Source: Psychrobacter sp. bablab_jr014
GTDB taxonomy: Bacteria; Pseudomonadota; Gammaproteobacteria; Pseudomonadales; Moraxellaceae
Assembly (NCBI RefSeq): GCF_016464015.1
Contig: NZ_JACDXT010000045.1
Coordinates: 42,312 to 106,311, forward strand
Direction: 5' to 3'
Length of the DNA stretch: 64,000 nucleotides
The notes under the pieces were generated by a model, which made no database searches, had not been told where the DNA came from, and saw nothing but the letters and a program-made list of their open reading frames with translations. This document shows, piece by piece, positions 27,115 to 36,597 of this stretch. A program made the translations under genes and the position numbers. Each line of letters begins with the position of its first letter. The first letter of the stretch is position 1.

Positions 27115-28080
27115 TTAGCTTGCCGCGCGCGCTTCATCTTGATTTTCTTTATAAATTGCTGCTTGTAGCCAAATATTGGCTTGCACATAGTCATTTACAG
27201 CAATGGCTTTGGTAATGTCCGTTTGACACGCACCAATACGCACTACGAATGGCGCAGCATCAGGCTCGCGTAAGATGACCACGTCAAACAAATACATAGG
27301 CTTGTCATTGAAGGTCACTTCTTGCTTGCCAAGCACTTGCCCTTGACACCATGCTTCGTCTTCTTGACCCAAAGTGTCGCCAAATAAATACGCGCACATG
27401 TGACCTAAGTTAATCTCAACAGGCGCAAGCTCACCGTCAGTATCAGGCTGCCATGCATCGATTTGCGCTTGTAAGTCATCAGGGACTTCGCCGTTATTGT
27501 TCGCCACGATGTCGTTAAAGGCGCGGTGATAGCGAATGGCATCTTGGTCTTCGATAAGAATGACCTCGCTGTGGTCACTGGGATGAATCTCGTACGCCCA
27601 CGCGCTAAAATTTACAAAGTAAGGCGTGTTTTGTTGGTATAAATGACGGTTGGCAGTGTAGAGCTGGTCAAACGCATAAATCACACTGCCATCACTGCTG
27701 CGCAAACGCAGTACTGCATCTTGGGCGTTTTCATTAACAATCACACGCTCGATGGTGCAATTCAAGCCGTAGGGGCCATTGACGCACGGATAAGCATTGA
27801 TAAAGCATTCAGGCTTGCCGTCTTTCATGGCCAAAATCTGATTGATGTGGCAGGTCTCATTTTCTGACAATAATAAGCGACTGTCTTTGTCCAGTGCGCC
27901 TGAGCCCAGACCTTTGGGTATGGTCGCTTTTTCAATCATGGCTTGTAGCCAGTTGGGCACGTCATGACTGACGTTGTCGGTCAAAATACGCCAATGGTCA
28001 CCGTGACCTGCGGCCTGCTCGTCAGTTAGGGTAATTTTGGTTGGCGCTTGTACATTTTTATATTGATATTGAATAGTCAT
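27115..28080 (-). CDS. Hypothetical cytoplasmic protein
   Basis: This protein of about 321 residues is not one I recognise. It has no signal peptide or membrane segment and is acidic. It contains five cysteines (ETCHINQ, PECFINAYPCVNGPYGLNCTIE, HMCAYLF, AWCQGQ, GACQTD), some clustered around residue 95. The C-terminal half has the look of a beta-rich domain (MYLFDVVILREPDAAPF). ATG at 28080 is used; a TTG four codons upstream is the alternative, and neither has a strong ribosome binding site. It is a single-gene unit divergent from the lolC-like gene. Confidence 0.6.
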   Translation of the reverse strand: MTIQYQYKNVQAPTKITLTDEQAAGHGDHWRILTDNVSHDVPNWLQAMIEKATIPKGLGSGALDKDSRLLLSENETCHINQILAMKDGKPECFINAYPCVNGPYGLNCTIERVIVNENAQDAVLRLRSSDGSVIYAFDQLYTANRHLYQQNTPYFVNFSAWAYEIHPSDHSEVILIEDQDAIRYHRAFNDIVANNNGEVPDDLQAQIDAWQPDTDGELAPVEINLGHMCAYLFGDTLGQEDEAWCQGQVLGKQEVTFNDKPMYLFDVVILREPDAAPFVVRIGACQTDITKAIAVNDYVQANIWLQAAIYKENQDEARAAS

Positions 28081-28517
28081 GAATATACTCAAACTCTAAG
28101 TCATGGATGCAGCAGATATAAAGCGCGGCTCATCTGCCATAAAGCAGCAGGTAACATAAGCACATCGCAGCGCAATATTTGGGTAGCGGGCAGTATGCTA
28201 TGGTGTGTGCTGTTAATCGTACCGCACCATGATAGGTGAATGTGTTGCCCCCTAGCATACAATATATAGGTATGGTGGCAAAAAATAGCAAGTGCTGGCT
28301 AAAAAAATAATAACAAAGCGGCGCATCGCTGTAGGAAATCTAGACAGTTTTTATGAATGATTGGCACAGAATGGATAAACTGTGTCAAACTATCCCCTTT
28401 TTGAGCGCGCTTGCTGAGCGGTCTAAAACCCTATTTGTAATAATACAGTCATTGATAAGGCCAATATTTTGGTGCTTATGCCGCTTATGTTATGCAAATA
28501 AAACAAAGAGTTTGAAT
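28081..28517. other. Non-coding gap between the hypothetical gene and lolC
   Basis: This 437-base gap separates divergent genes. An open frame extends 55 codons upstream of the lolC ATG from 28353 but does not resemble LolC/E. I see no strong promoter, repeat or RNA element. Confidence 0.4.
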
Positions 28518-29753
28518 ATGTTTCGTCCTTTAGCGTTATTTATCGGCTTGCGATACACGCGTGCAGAGCGTAGTAATCGCTTTATCTCTTTTATCTCCTT
28601 AATCTCAATGCTTGGCTTGACGCTTGGTGTGGCGGTACTGATTACTGTCTTATCTGTGATGAATGGCTTTGACCGTGAGTTGAAGACGCGCATTTTGGGC
28701 ATGGTGCCCCAAGCTACGGTGGTGTCGCCTGAGATTATCAGCGATTGGGAAGACTTGGCGACCGAGATTAAAAAAGACCCTGAGGTCGATGCGGTCGCGC
28801 CTTTTATTCAGCTCCAAGGGATGCTTACGGCCAACAGTCAAGTGTCTGGCGTGATGGTCACAGGTATCGAGCCTGAATATGAAAAAAAGGTCTCTATCAT
28901 TAATCAGCACATGGTTGAGGGCAGTATCGATACCTTACAAAGTGGCGACTTTAGCATCGTTTTGGGTCAAGACATGGTGCAGTCTTTAGGACTAAATATC
29001 GGTGATAAAGTCACGCTGGTATTGCCTGAAGCGTCACCATCGCCCGCTGGCGTGATTCCACGCTTTAAACGCTTTACTTTGACAGGCGTATTTAACATCA
29101 GTCCTGAAGTGGATAGCCTCATGGCATTTATTCCGATGCATGATGCAGCCAAGCTTTTGCGTCTGCCTGATGGGGCGCAAGGCGTACGTATGAAGCTCGA
29201 TAATATCTTTAATGCACCGATGGCGGCACAAAAAGCAGCGGCGATTGCCCCTGATCAGCTGTACCCCAACAACTGGACGCAAACGCACGGCAACTTGTTC
29301 GGCGCAATTCAGATGGAAAAGGCCATGGTGGGCTTATTGCTGTTCCTCATCATCTTGGTGGCTGCCTTTAATATCGTTTCAAGCCTTGTCATGCTCGTTA
29401 CCGATAAAAAAGCGGATATTGCAATTTTAAAGACGTTTGGCGCATCACCGCGTCTCATTACCCAAGTATTTATGGTACAAGGTTTGGTTATTGGCGTTAT
29501 TGGTACGGTCGCAGGTACGATTCTTGGCGTGATTTTCGCGCTGACCATCAGTGACATTTTAGGCTTTATCAATCAGACCTTTGGTTTGCATCTGTTTGAT
29601 GCGTACTTTATTAATTATTTGCCATCGCAGCTGCGTTTGGTTGATGTGGTGCTGATTACAGGCGCGTCATTTACCCTAAGCTTTTTGGCGACTATTTATC
29701 CTGCGCGTCGTGCGGCACGTATTCAGCCAGCACAAACGCTGCGTTATGAATAA
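28518..29753 (+). CDS. lolC: Lipoprotein-releasing ABC permease LolC/LolE
   Basis: This 411-residue inner-membrane protein extracts outer-membrane lipoproteins and hands them to LolA. It begins with the family signature FRPLALFIGLRYTRAERSNR and a first helix at about 25-50. A periplasmic MacB-like domain (about 55-265) follows, then three C-terminal helices (about 270-300, 320-350 and 375-400) ending in YPARRAARIQPAQTLRYE. ATG at 28518 is chosen over the longer frame because AAAGAG precedes it and the family starts here. Only one permease gene is present, as in species where LolF replaces LolC plus LolE. lolD follows 57 bases downstream. Confidence 0.92.
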   Translation: MFRPLALFIGLRYTRAERSNRFISFISLISMLGLTLGVAVLITVLSVMNGFDRELKTRILGMVPQATVVSPEIISDWEDLATEIKKDPEVDAVAPFIQLQGMLTANSQVSGVMVTGIEPEYEKKVSIINQHMVEGSIDTLQSGDFSIVLGQDMVQSLGLNIGDKVTLVLPEASPSPAGVIPRFKRFTLTGVFNISPEVDSLMAFIPMHDAAKLLRLPDGAQGVRMKLDNIFNAPMAAQKAAAIAPDQLYPNNWTQTHGNLFGAIQMEKAMVGLLLFLIILVAAFNIVSSLVMLVTDKKADIAILKTFGASPRLITQVFMVQGLVIGVIGTVAGTILGVIFALTISDILGFINQTFGLHLFDAYFINYLPSQLRLVDVVLITGASFTLSFLATIYPARRAARIQPAQTLRYE

Positions 29754-29810
29754 TAGCGCGATGATGGTAATAAATAGGCAAAAAGCATTGGCAACAATAA
29801 AGGACAAATT

Positions 29811-30497
29811 ATGAGCGCCATTTTAGAGGCAAAAAATATCAATAAAATCTATGACGAAGGCTCAGTACGCACACAAGTATTGACGGGTCTGGATTTGAGC
29901 GTACACGCAGGCGAACGCATTGCTATCGTCGGCACGAGTGGCTCAGGCAAAAGTACCTTGCTGCATTTATTGGGCGGCTTGGACACGCCAAGCAGCGGGG
30001 AAGTGTGGCTGCATGGCAAATGTTTAAACACCATGAATGAGACGCAGCGCGGTGACATGCGCAATCAGTACTTGGGTTTTATTTATCAGTTTCACCATTT
30101 GTTATCTGAATTTACCGCGGTAGAAAACGTAGCCATGCCGCTACTGATGCGTCCAAAAGTTACACCGAGCGAAGCGCGCGACAAAGCCATATCATTACTG
30201 AATAAAGTGGGATTAGAGCATCGCCATACGCATCGACCCGGTGAGCTGTCGGGCGGTGAGCGTCAGCGTGTCGCCATTGCGCGTGCATTGGTGACGGACC
30301 CGTCGGTTATCCTAGCTGATGAGCCAACAGGCAACCTGGATTATGACAATGCGCAAAGTGTCTTTGGGATGCTCTCTGAACTGCAAAGCACGCTAAAAAC
30401 GGCACTACTGATGGTTACGCACGACCGTAATTTGGCGGCGCTCGCGGACAGACAACTTTTGCTGCGTAATGGACATTGGGCAGAATTTGATGAGTAA
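29811..30497 (+). CDS. lolD: Lipoprotein-releasing ABC ATPase LolD
   Basis: This 228-residue ATPase energises the LolCDE transporter. It has Walker A GTSGSGKSTLLH (about 42-53), the signature LSGGERQRVAIARAL, Walker B VILADEPTGNLD and the switch VTHDRNLA. The LolD-specific segment YQFHHLLSEFTAVENVAMPL is present. The ribosome binding site AAGGAC precedes the ATG. It is the second gene of a lolC-lolD operon that ends at a strong terminator. Confidence 0.95.
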   Translation: MSAILEAKNINKIYDEGSVRTQVLTGLDLSVHAGERIAIVGTSGSGKSTLLHLLGGLDTPSSGEVWLHGKCLNTMNETQRGDMRNQYLGFIYQFHHLLSEFTAVENVAMPLLMRPKVTPSEARDKAISLLNKVGLEHRHTHRPGELSGGERQRVAIARALVTDPSVILADEPTGNLDYDNAQSVFGMLSELQSTLKTALLMVTHDRNLAALADRQLLLRNGHWAEFDE

Positions 30498-30530
30498 GTG
30501 AGGTGAGTTAAAGCGCTTACAATGTGAACC

Positions 30531-30573
30531 AAAAAAAAGCAGGCATTGCATTAGGCGCAATGTCTGCTTTTTT
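30531..30573. terminator. Bidirectional terminator
   Basis: AAAAAAGCAG-G-CATTGC pairs with GCAATG-T-CTGCTTTTTT across one mismatch, between convergent lolD and the DUF2062 gene. Confidence 0.85.
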
Positions 30574-30589
30574 AGTCGACTTTTTTGTG

Positions 30590-31165
30590 CTATTTTACTC
30601 GGCGCGCTTGACGTTCTGTCTTTTGGCGCTTTTGCCATGTGCTGACCGTTTTGTAACGCCAAATAATACGAAAAGCAAGGCCACATACTAAACTTGTGAC
30701 GATAGCCAGTAAAGTTAGACCCAAGCAAAAAGCAGATAAAGAAAAGCTGTCTTGATAAGTGACAAAGGGATTGGCGCCGTTTGATAATAGCCATAAGCTA
30801 AAATCGGCAATCATCCGCCCGATTAAGCGCAGGCTAATCATGGGCTCGCCGAGCAGCTTGGCGCCCACATAGTAACCTGCATAAAAAATAGGCAAGGTGG
30901 TTAATGGGTTGGTAATCCATGTCAAACCCAAAGCCATGGGCACGTTGGCGCGCCACATCAGCGCACCAATCAAAGCCAGCAGCATTTGCCCAGGTAGCGG
31001 GAAAAAAGCGCTCAGCACGCCGATATAGACGGCTTTATTTAAACTGTGGCGGTTAAAATGCCACAAGCGTGCGTCCACCAGATGCGGCGCAAACCACTTT
31101 AATGAGCGGCTCTCCATGATTTTCTCTGGTGTCGGAAGCAGGCGTTGTAAACGTTTTTTGGGCAC
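30590..31165 (-). CDS. DUF2062 membrane protein
   Basis: This 191-residue protein has the DUF2062 signature RLWHFNRHSLNKAVYIGV, then FFPLPGQMLLALIGALMWRAN and ITNPLTTLPIFYAGYYVG. Three to four membrane helices lie at about 46-70, 78-100 and 145-168. The C-terminus is strongly basic (RRVK). The family function is unknown. The start is GTG at 31165 with AAAAGG eight bases upstream. It is divergent from comEC. Confidence 0.85.
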   Translation of the reverse strand: MPKKRLQRLLPTPEKIMESRSLKWFAPHLVDARLWHFNRHSLNKAVYIGVLSAFFPLPGQMLLALIGALMWRANVPMALGLTWITNPLTTLPIFYAGYYVGAKLLGEPMISLRLIGRMIADFSLWLLSNGANPFVTYQDSFSLSAFCLGLTLLAIVTSLVCGLAFRIIWRYKTVSTWQKRQKTERQARRVK

Positions 31166-31388
31166 ACGGTTGCCTTTTTAATCATCATAAGCGGCAGCAA
31201 GAGGGGTGTCGGCTTATCTTAGGTTATTGCAGAAAATTACTGGCAAGAAAGGAAGACTGCATCAGGTGCAGTGGCAACGCCATTTTGTAGCAGTAACGCT
31301 AGTATAGGGCAATATGTAAGCAAATACTATCGCTAGCCGCAAGATATACGCTCGGATAATAGCGTCATCAAAAAGACAAGGGACAAGG

Positions 31389-34106
31389 ATGTATTGGCTA
31401 ACAGGCGCGCTATCACTGCTAATTATGTTGGGTGTGTTGAGCGCGGCTGAAATGGTGGCCGTACCTTTGATGCCTTCATGGCTAATGACGCTTGCCAGTT
31501 CCTATTTGTTATTGCTCTTTTTATGTATGGGCGCAGTGCTGTTTTGTCAACAGCTGGCAAAGCGGCATTTTATCCTTTTGCAGACATCCGCATCAAAAAC
31601 GTCTCAATCACTATGGTCTCATTTTCGCCTTACTGGTTTGGCGCTGTTACTTATCATTGGGAGCGCTATACAAGCACTAGCGTATAAGCAATCAGTAGAT
31701 GAGCACGATATCACTGCGCCCATGCAGGTCTATGCCTTGGTCCAGCTAGATGGCATCAGCGATAGTGTGAGCGGTAGCAGTACCGACCAAGGCTATCGTC
31801 AAGTCGCGCGCATTCACCGTATGATGCCTGTCACTGACGCGCCGCACCCTTTAAATAGCGAAAACGCGCAAGCGATAGTATCAGCGTTGAGTGAGCCTGA
31901 TACCAACTTGTCAACCGCAAATAGCGATGATGCCTCGCGCGTTTTGCTCAGTTATTACCCAAAACCAGAAGATGCTGCATCAGATACGCACATGCAGCGC
32001 TTAAATGCGCTACGCCCAAGTGATAGGCTGGTTATGCGCTTGATGGTGCAGCCACTGGATGCCAAGACTGTCAGCGCCACAGGCTTTGACAGCTATCAGT
32101 GGTTAAAAAGCCGCCATATCAATGGCACGGCAAAAGTCATAGACACTAGTGGCGTGTTGCCACAAGATATGGACACCACATCATCATTGGCGTCACGCAT
32201 GAGCGCTACTATTGATAATTGGCGCTGGACACTGCGTCAGTATCGCTATCTTGGTTGGACAGACAAAAGCCCTGCTGAGCAGCAAGCCACGGCGGTGGGG
32301 CTGAGTCTACTGACGGGCGATCGCAGCTTAATCACCCGCGATACCAAAGATTTGTATCAGTTGGCGGGCATTTCGCACCTGCTCGCCATCTCAGGCACGC
32401 ACGTTTTGTTTTTGGCGATTGTGCTGGCTGGCGCTGCAAGTATGCTGATTGCACGCGTACATCCGCAACTGTATCAAAGGTTAGCACGATGGCAAGTACG
32501 CTGGCTGGTAATGATAGGTGCGGCTTTTGTTTATGCGCTATTTACAGGCTTTGACGTACCTGCGGCGCGTACGGCTTGGCTGCTGCTGGTGGTCGGTATG
32601 GTGCGCTTGACGCTGCTGCCCATCTCGACCATGCGGGTTTTGCTCGCGTTGGCGGTGCTCATGGCTTGGGCTGACCCTGTTGTGCTGTGGCAAGCAGGCT
32701 ATTGGCTGTCGTTTGTGGCGGTGGCGCTATTATTGCAGTACGAAAGTCGCCGTCAATATGTTGATGACAATCAAGCGCCTGATGCGTCCTTGATGCAGCG
32801 ATGTTGGCACACATTACTGTCAGTCGTGCGTTTGCAGTGCTGGTTATTTGTGGCGCTATTGCCATTGACCTTATTGCTGTTTGGCAAAATCTCCTTATGG
32901 GGATTGCTGGTCAATGTGGTGATGATTGGGCTGTTTGGCTGGGTACTTGTACCACTCAATCTGCTGGCGGGCGTGCTGTATCCTATTATACCTACGCTTA
33001 CCGATAGCTTGTGGTCGGTGCTGGACATGCTATTGCTGTGGGTACATGGCTTTATGGGTATGCTTGCTGATGCGTCCGCCAGCAGTGTGTGGTTGTATAC
33101 ACCATTGACGGTCGGCGGCTTATGCGTGGCGGCTTTGGTGCTATTGCCGTGGCTGTTGCCGCATGGCTTTTTGCACCGTGGTTGGAGCGCGCCGCCATTA
33201 TTATTGCTTGTCTTTATTTTGGCGCAGCAGCAAACGCGCTTAATAGGAGCACCTGTCTTGTATGTGCTGCCGCTGGCGGACAACAAGCTCAGTGCGGTAC
33301 TGCTGCATTATCCGCAGGCATCGACGCAGGCGACATGGCTGATACTTGCTGACCACCGTGACCGTGCTGCGCGTATGTTGCCCAGCCACGTACGGCAAAA
33401 AGCATTAACGCAGCAGCTAAGCACGCAAATACAAGCGCTCGGTGTGACAAGGCTGACAAGCATCATCGTTCAAACGCCAAATACGATGCCTAAAAACTCC
33501 CAAGAAGACAGCACGCTACAGCTAAGCGGCGTCGCCCAAGACATCGCCACACGCCTGCCAACTCAGTATTATTGGCAAGCAGGAAAGATAGATAGCACGA
33601 GCGCCACTATAAATCATCAGCCAAACACGCTGCCTATTACGCCTTGCCAAGCAGGCCAAACGTGGCAACTGCCTAATAACGCCCTGACGATAACGGCGCT
33701 GACAGGTTGGACGATGATAGATGATGACGCAGTGTGGGATTGCAGTCTGAGTATCCGCAGTCACGAGCCAATAACGCTTAAGCGATATAATGCACAAGAC
33801 AATGCACGCCCTTTAGACTTATTATCTGCCAATCACGGCGCGCAGAGTATTGCTGCACAAACGCATATCTTGCTTGATGCCAGCACCCAGCCCAAAGTCT
33901 GGCAGCTGTGGTCGCTATTGTGTCCTGATGTTAATAATAAGGCAGCGACCGATACTATGTCTGAGATGCTGTGGCTTGGGCACAGTAGCACGCCGATCAG
34001 CACTGAGCTATTGCAGCAGCACAGCACAAGCGCGGTTGCCACCTATGATGGCGCGCCCTTACCAGCAGCGTGGTCGTTGCCTGCTGAGCCGTCACCAAGT
34101 AAGTAA
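31389..34106 (+). CDS. comEC: DNA-uptake channel ComEC/Rec2 family
   Basis: This 905-residue inner-membrane protein is the presumed channel for single-stranded DNA during natural transformation. After two N-terminal helices and a DUF4131-like periplasmic region (about 100-270) comes the competence core: GLSLLTGDRSLI, LYQLAGISHLLAISGTHVLF and about eight helices (330-600). The last 300 residues occupy the place of the metallo-beta-lactamase-like domain, but I see no HxHxDH motif or later metal ligands in them. That domain may therefore be degenerate. A GGGACAAGG ribosome binding site lies just before the ATG. Confidence 0.9.
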   Translation: MYWLTGALSLLIMLGVLSAAEMVAVPLMPSWLMTLASSYLLLLFLCMGAVLFCQQLAKRHFILLQTSASKTSQSLWSHFRLTGLALLLIIGSAIQALAYKQSVDEHDITAPMQVYALVQLDGISDSVSGSSTDQGYRQVARIHRMMPVTDAPHPLNSENAQAIVSALSEPDTNLSTANSDDASRVLLSYYPKPEDAASDTHMQRLNALRPSDRLVMRLMVQPLDAKTVSATGFDSYQWLKSRHINGTAKVIDTSGVLPQDMDTTSSLASRMSATIDNWRWTLRQYRYLGWTDKSPAEQQATAVGLSLLTGDRSLITRDTKDLYQLAGISHLLAISGTHVLFLAIVLAGAASMLIARVHPQLYQRLARWQVRWLVMIGAAFVYALFTGFDVPAARTAWLLLVVGMVRLTLLPISTMRVLLALAVLMAWADPVVLWQAGYWLSFVAVALLLQYESRRQYVDDNQAPDASLMQRCWHTLLSVVRLQCWLFVALLPLTLLLFGKISLWGLLVNVVMIGLFGWVLVPLNLLAGVLYPIIPTLTDSLWSVLDMLLLWVHGFMGMLADASASSVWLYTPLTVGGLCVAALVLLPWLLPHGFLHRGWSAPPLLLLVFILAQQQTRLIGAPVLYVLPLADNKLSAVLLHYPQASTQATWLILADHRDRAARMLPSHVRQKALTQQLSTQIQALGVTRLTSIIVQTPNTMPKNSQEDSTLQLSGVAQDIATRLPTQYYWQAGKIDSTSATINHQPNTLPITPCQAGQTWQLPNNALTITALTGWTMIDDDAVWDCSLSIRSHEPITLKRYNAQDNARPLDLLSANHGAQSIAAQTHILLDASTQPKVWQLWSLLCPDVNNKAATDTMSEMLWLGHSSTPISTELLQQHSTSAVATYDGAPLPAAWSLPAEPSPSK

Positions 34107-34139
34107 AATACTGATATAGTGCAACCTAAATACGCGTAG

Positions 34140-34255
34140 TACAACCTGACGACGTGCTGCTGGCATAAATTTTACTCGCTTGCTGTGCGCTAGGCGCTCC
34201 AGAGGCTTCGCAAAATTCACACCAGCAGCACTGCATTCATTTTATAGTGGATTGA
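34140..34255. repeat. Structured interspersed repeat, copy A
   Basis: A perfect 10-base inverted pair GTGCTGCTGG (34154-34163) / CCAGCAGCAC (34222-34231) encloses a core (34177-34214) that is also found at 47376-47412. The shared core reads GCTTGCTGTG, then a short variable part, then CTCCAGAGGCT-CG-AAAAT. The outer edges are not sharply defined. Confidence 0.6.
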
Positions 34256-34401
34256 TCAATAAGCTTTATAAAAAACGCGCGGTTCACGCGATTACTATTG
34301 AACCGATAGAAAAACGTCACCATACTGGTGCGTGATTGCTGAGCAAACCGATTGCCCTTATTTTTGTTTTATCTTTAGCGTAAGTCACCGTAGGAAATGC
34401 T

Positions 34402-35457
34402 ATGCCCAACTGGCCACCAGACCCCAATAAACGCCCGAACAACCCCATTCAGCCACCACAAAACCAGCCGCAAAACTACCAGCAGCCGTCTGGTCAAGAG
34501 TGGCGACTGATTGAAAAAACCCTACTTGCCAGCGTAGAAGAGCAGCGCCGCGCCCGCCGCTGGAGTATCTTTTTCAAACTATTGACCTTTGGTTATATTC
34601 TATTTTTATTCTTGATACTCGGTCGCGGTTGTAGCTCTAGCGATTCTACGGGTATCGAAATTGATACCAGCTCGCCGCATTTGGCCGTGGTTGAGCTGCA
34701 AGGCACCATCAGCAATGACGACCCTGCCAATGCTTATGAGGTCAGTAAAGCGTTGACTGCTGCCTTTGAAAACAGCAATTCAAAAGCGGTCGCGCTGGAC
34801 ATCAACTCCCCAGGTGGTTCGCCTGTACAGTCAGATGAAATTTGGCAAACCATGATGGACTTGCGCCAAGAGTATCCTGACAAAAAACTGTACGCGGTCA
34901 TCGGTGATATTGGTGCCTCAGGCGCGTATTACATTGCATCGGCTGCCGATGAAATCTACGTTAATCCGTCAAGCTTGGTTGGTTCAATCGGCGTGATTAT
35001 GCCCAACTACAATGTCGAAGGGCTAATGGACAAGGTCGGTGTTGAAGACCGCACCATTACTGCTGGCGAGTACAAGGACATCTTGAGCATGTCGCGGCCA
35101 TTGACTGAGTATGAAGAGCAGCATGTTGAAAAAGTCTTGGCAAATACGCATCAGCACTTTATCAATGCGGTCAAAGAAGGTCGCGGCGACAGACTCAAAA
35201 ACCCAGAACAAAACAAGCTGTTCTCTGGCTTATTTTGGACAGGTGAGCAATCTATCGCGCTTGGTTTGGCGGACAAAAAAGGCAGCATCGCAAGCCTTGA
35301 AAAAGAGCTTGGCGTAGATACCGCTGTCAACTATACGCCTGTTGATCCGTTTTCATTATTTATGGATCGCTTTGCTGTGAAGATGGGCGCAGGCATTGGC
35401 TCAAGCTTAGACCTTGATATGCTTTCTAAAGAAGAAAACACCGCCGAAATGCGTTAA
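34402..35457 (+). CDS. sppA: Signal peptide peptidase SppA, short (36K) type
   Basis: This 351-residue membrane-anchored serine protease degrades cleaved signal peptides. A Pro/Gln/Asn-rich cytoplasmic start (about 1-32) is followed by one membrane helix (about 57-74). The S49 catalytic domain has DINSPGGSPVQSDEIW, the nucleophile loop GDIGASGAYYIASAA and GSIGVIMPNYNVEGL. The likely general-base lysine is in AGEYKDILS. Size and single domain match the short type rather than the 67K E. coli enzyme. A terminator at 35485-35519 follows. Confidence 0.93.
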   Translation: MPNWPPDPNKRPNNPIQPPQNQPQNYQQPSGQEWRLIEKTLLASVEEQRRARRWSIFFKLLTFGYILFLFLILGRGCSSSDSTGIEIDTSSPHLAVVELQGTISNDDPANAYEVSKALTAAFENSNSKAVALDINSPGGSPVQSDEIWQTMMDLRQEYPDKKLYAVIGDIGASGAYYIASAADEIYVNPSSLVGSIGVIMPNYNVEGLMDKVGVEDRTITAGEYKDILSMSRPLTEYEEQHVEKVLANTHQHFINAVKEGRGDRLKNPEQNKLFSGLFWTGEQSIALGLADKKGSIASLEKELGVDTAVNYTPVDPFSLFMDRFAVKMGAGIGSSLDLDMLSKEENTAEMR

Positions 35458-35484
35458 GCATAAACGACGTATGCAAGCGATTAG

Positions 35485-35519
35485 CGTCACAAAGTCCTCA
35501 TCACTTTGTGGCGTTTTTT
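35485..35519 (+). terminator. Terminator of sppA
   Basis: Stem CGTCACAAAGT / ACTTTGTGGCG (one G-T pair) with a 7-base loop, followed by six T. Confidence 0.85.
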
Positions 35520-35687
35520 GTATCACAAAGACGCTGGGTGATGAATACCAAGGTCTGCCTTTTACCTTGCATTGGTTGCACTTGCGGGTAACAATAGGCT
35601 AGCGCGCTTTGCTATCGCGAGCAATGCGCTGTCAATGTCAATAACAAGTATGACAATAACAATGATGGATACCAATACGAGTTTATT

Positions 35688-36581
35688 ATGGATACGTTAT
35701 CTGCGCTCAGCCTTGAGCATCTACCAGCCTCCACAATCACGGGCAAACCTGTACTGCATTTTGCACATGCCAATGGGATGCCAAGCGCGGTCTATGCGCC
35801 GCTGTTTGCGAAGCTTGAGCCATTTTTTACCATTGAATATATTGAGCGTCTGGGCACGCACCCAAATTATCCTGTTGACAACCATTGGCAGCGATTAACT
35901 CAGCAAGTGGTCGATAGCATCGCACAGGCACGTGCAAAACATGGCGTGGCGCAAGTGGTGGCGCTTGGGCACTCGCTTGGGGCGTTGTGTACGTTGCAAG
36001 CGCTGTATAAAGCGCCTGAGTCTGTGGCGCAAGCCGTGCTGCTTGACCCACCATGGATATATGGTAAGACCAGCTTTTTGTGGCACGTCGCTAAAGTGAC
36101 TGATAAGCTGCCGATGATGAATCACCGCCTTATGGACAAGCTGTCGCCCGCTGGCGTGTCCAAGCACCGCCGTGATGTGTGGGCGAGCCGTGACGAAGCG
36201 TATGAAAAATTGCGCCATAAAGGATTTTTTAAAGATTTTGACGAGCGTAGCTTTCAAGGCTATATCGAACATGGACTTGATGAGCGCGTAGATGGCCGAG
36301 TAACGCTTGCCATTCCTAAAGCAGTCGAAGTCGCGGTGTTTCGTACCAATCCGTCATGGTACTGGCTCAAACCCAACGAAGCGCCCAAGCCACCAGTGAC
36401 ACTTATCATTGGTGAAGAAAGCTTATTTTTAAAGCGCCAGTTTCCGCAGCAAATCAACAAACGCTTGGGCATCCCTTTTGAGACGCATGCTGGCGGGCAC
36501 ATGTTCCCATTAGAGTATCCCGATGCAGTCGGAGACAGAGTGCTGTCTATTATTGCCAAGCAATTAGCCGCCGCTGTGTAG
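35688..36581 (+). CDS. Alpha/beta hydrolase
   Basis: This 297-residue alpha/beta-hydrolase-fold protein has the oxyanion region HFAHANGMPSAVY (about 23-35), the nucleophile elbow ALGHSLGALCTL (Ser near 95), a likely acid in LIIGEESLF and a catalytic His in HAGGHMFPLEYP (about 276-278). All triad members are present, so it should be active. The substrate is unknown. There is no signal peptide. It lies between sppA and the CPBP gene, with about 110 bases on the 3-prime side that hold a repeat-borne promoter for the next gene. Confidence 0.82.
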   Translation: MDTLSALSLEHLPASTITGKPVLHFAHANGMPSAVYAPLFAKLEPFFTIEYIERLGTHPNYPVDNHWQRLTQQVVDSIAQARAKHGVAQVVALGHSLGALCTLQALYKAPESVAQAVLLDPPWIYGKTSFLWHVAKVTDKLPMMNHRLMDKLSPAGVSKHRRDVWASRDEAYEKLRHKGFFKDFDERSFQGYIEHGLDERVDGRVTLAIPKAVEVAVFRTNPSWYWLKPNEAPKPPVTLIIGEESLFLKRQFPQQINKRLGIPFETHAGGHMFPLEYPDAVGDRVLSIIAKQLAAAV

Positions 36582-36597
36582 CTGTTGTCTGTTTTAC

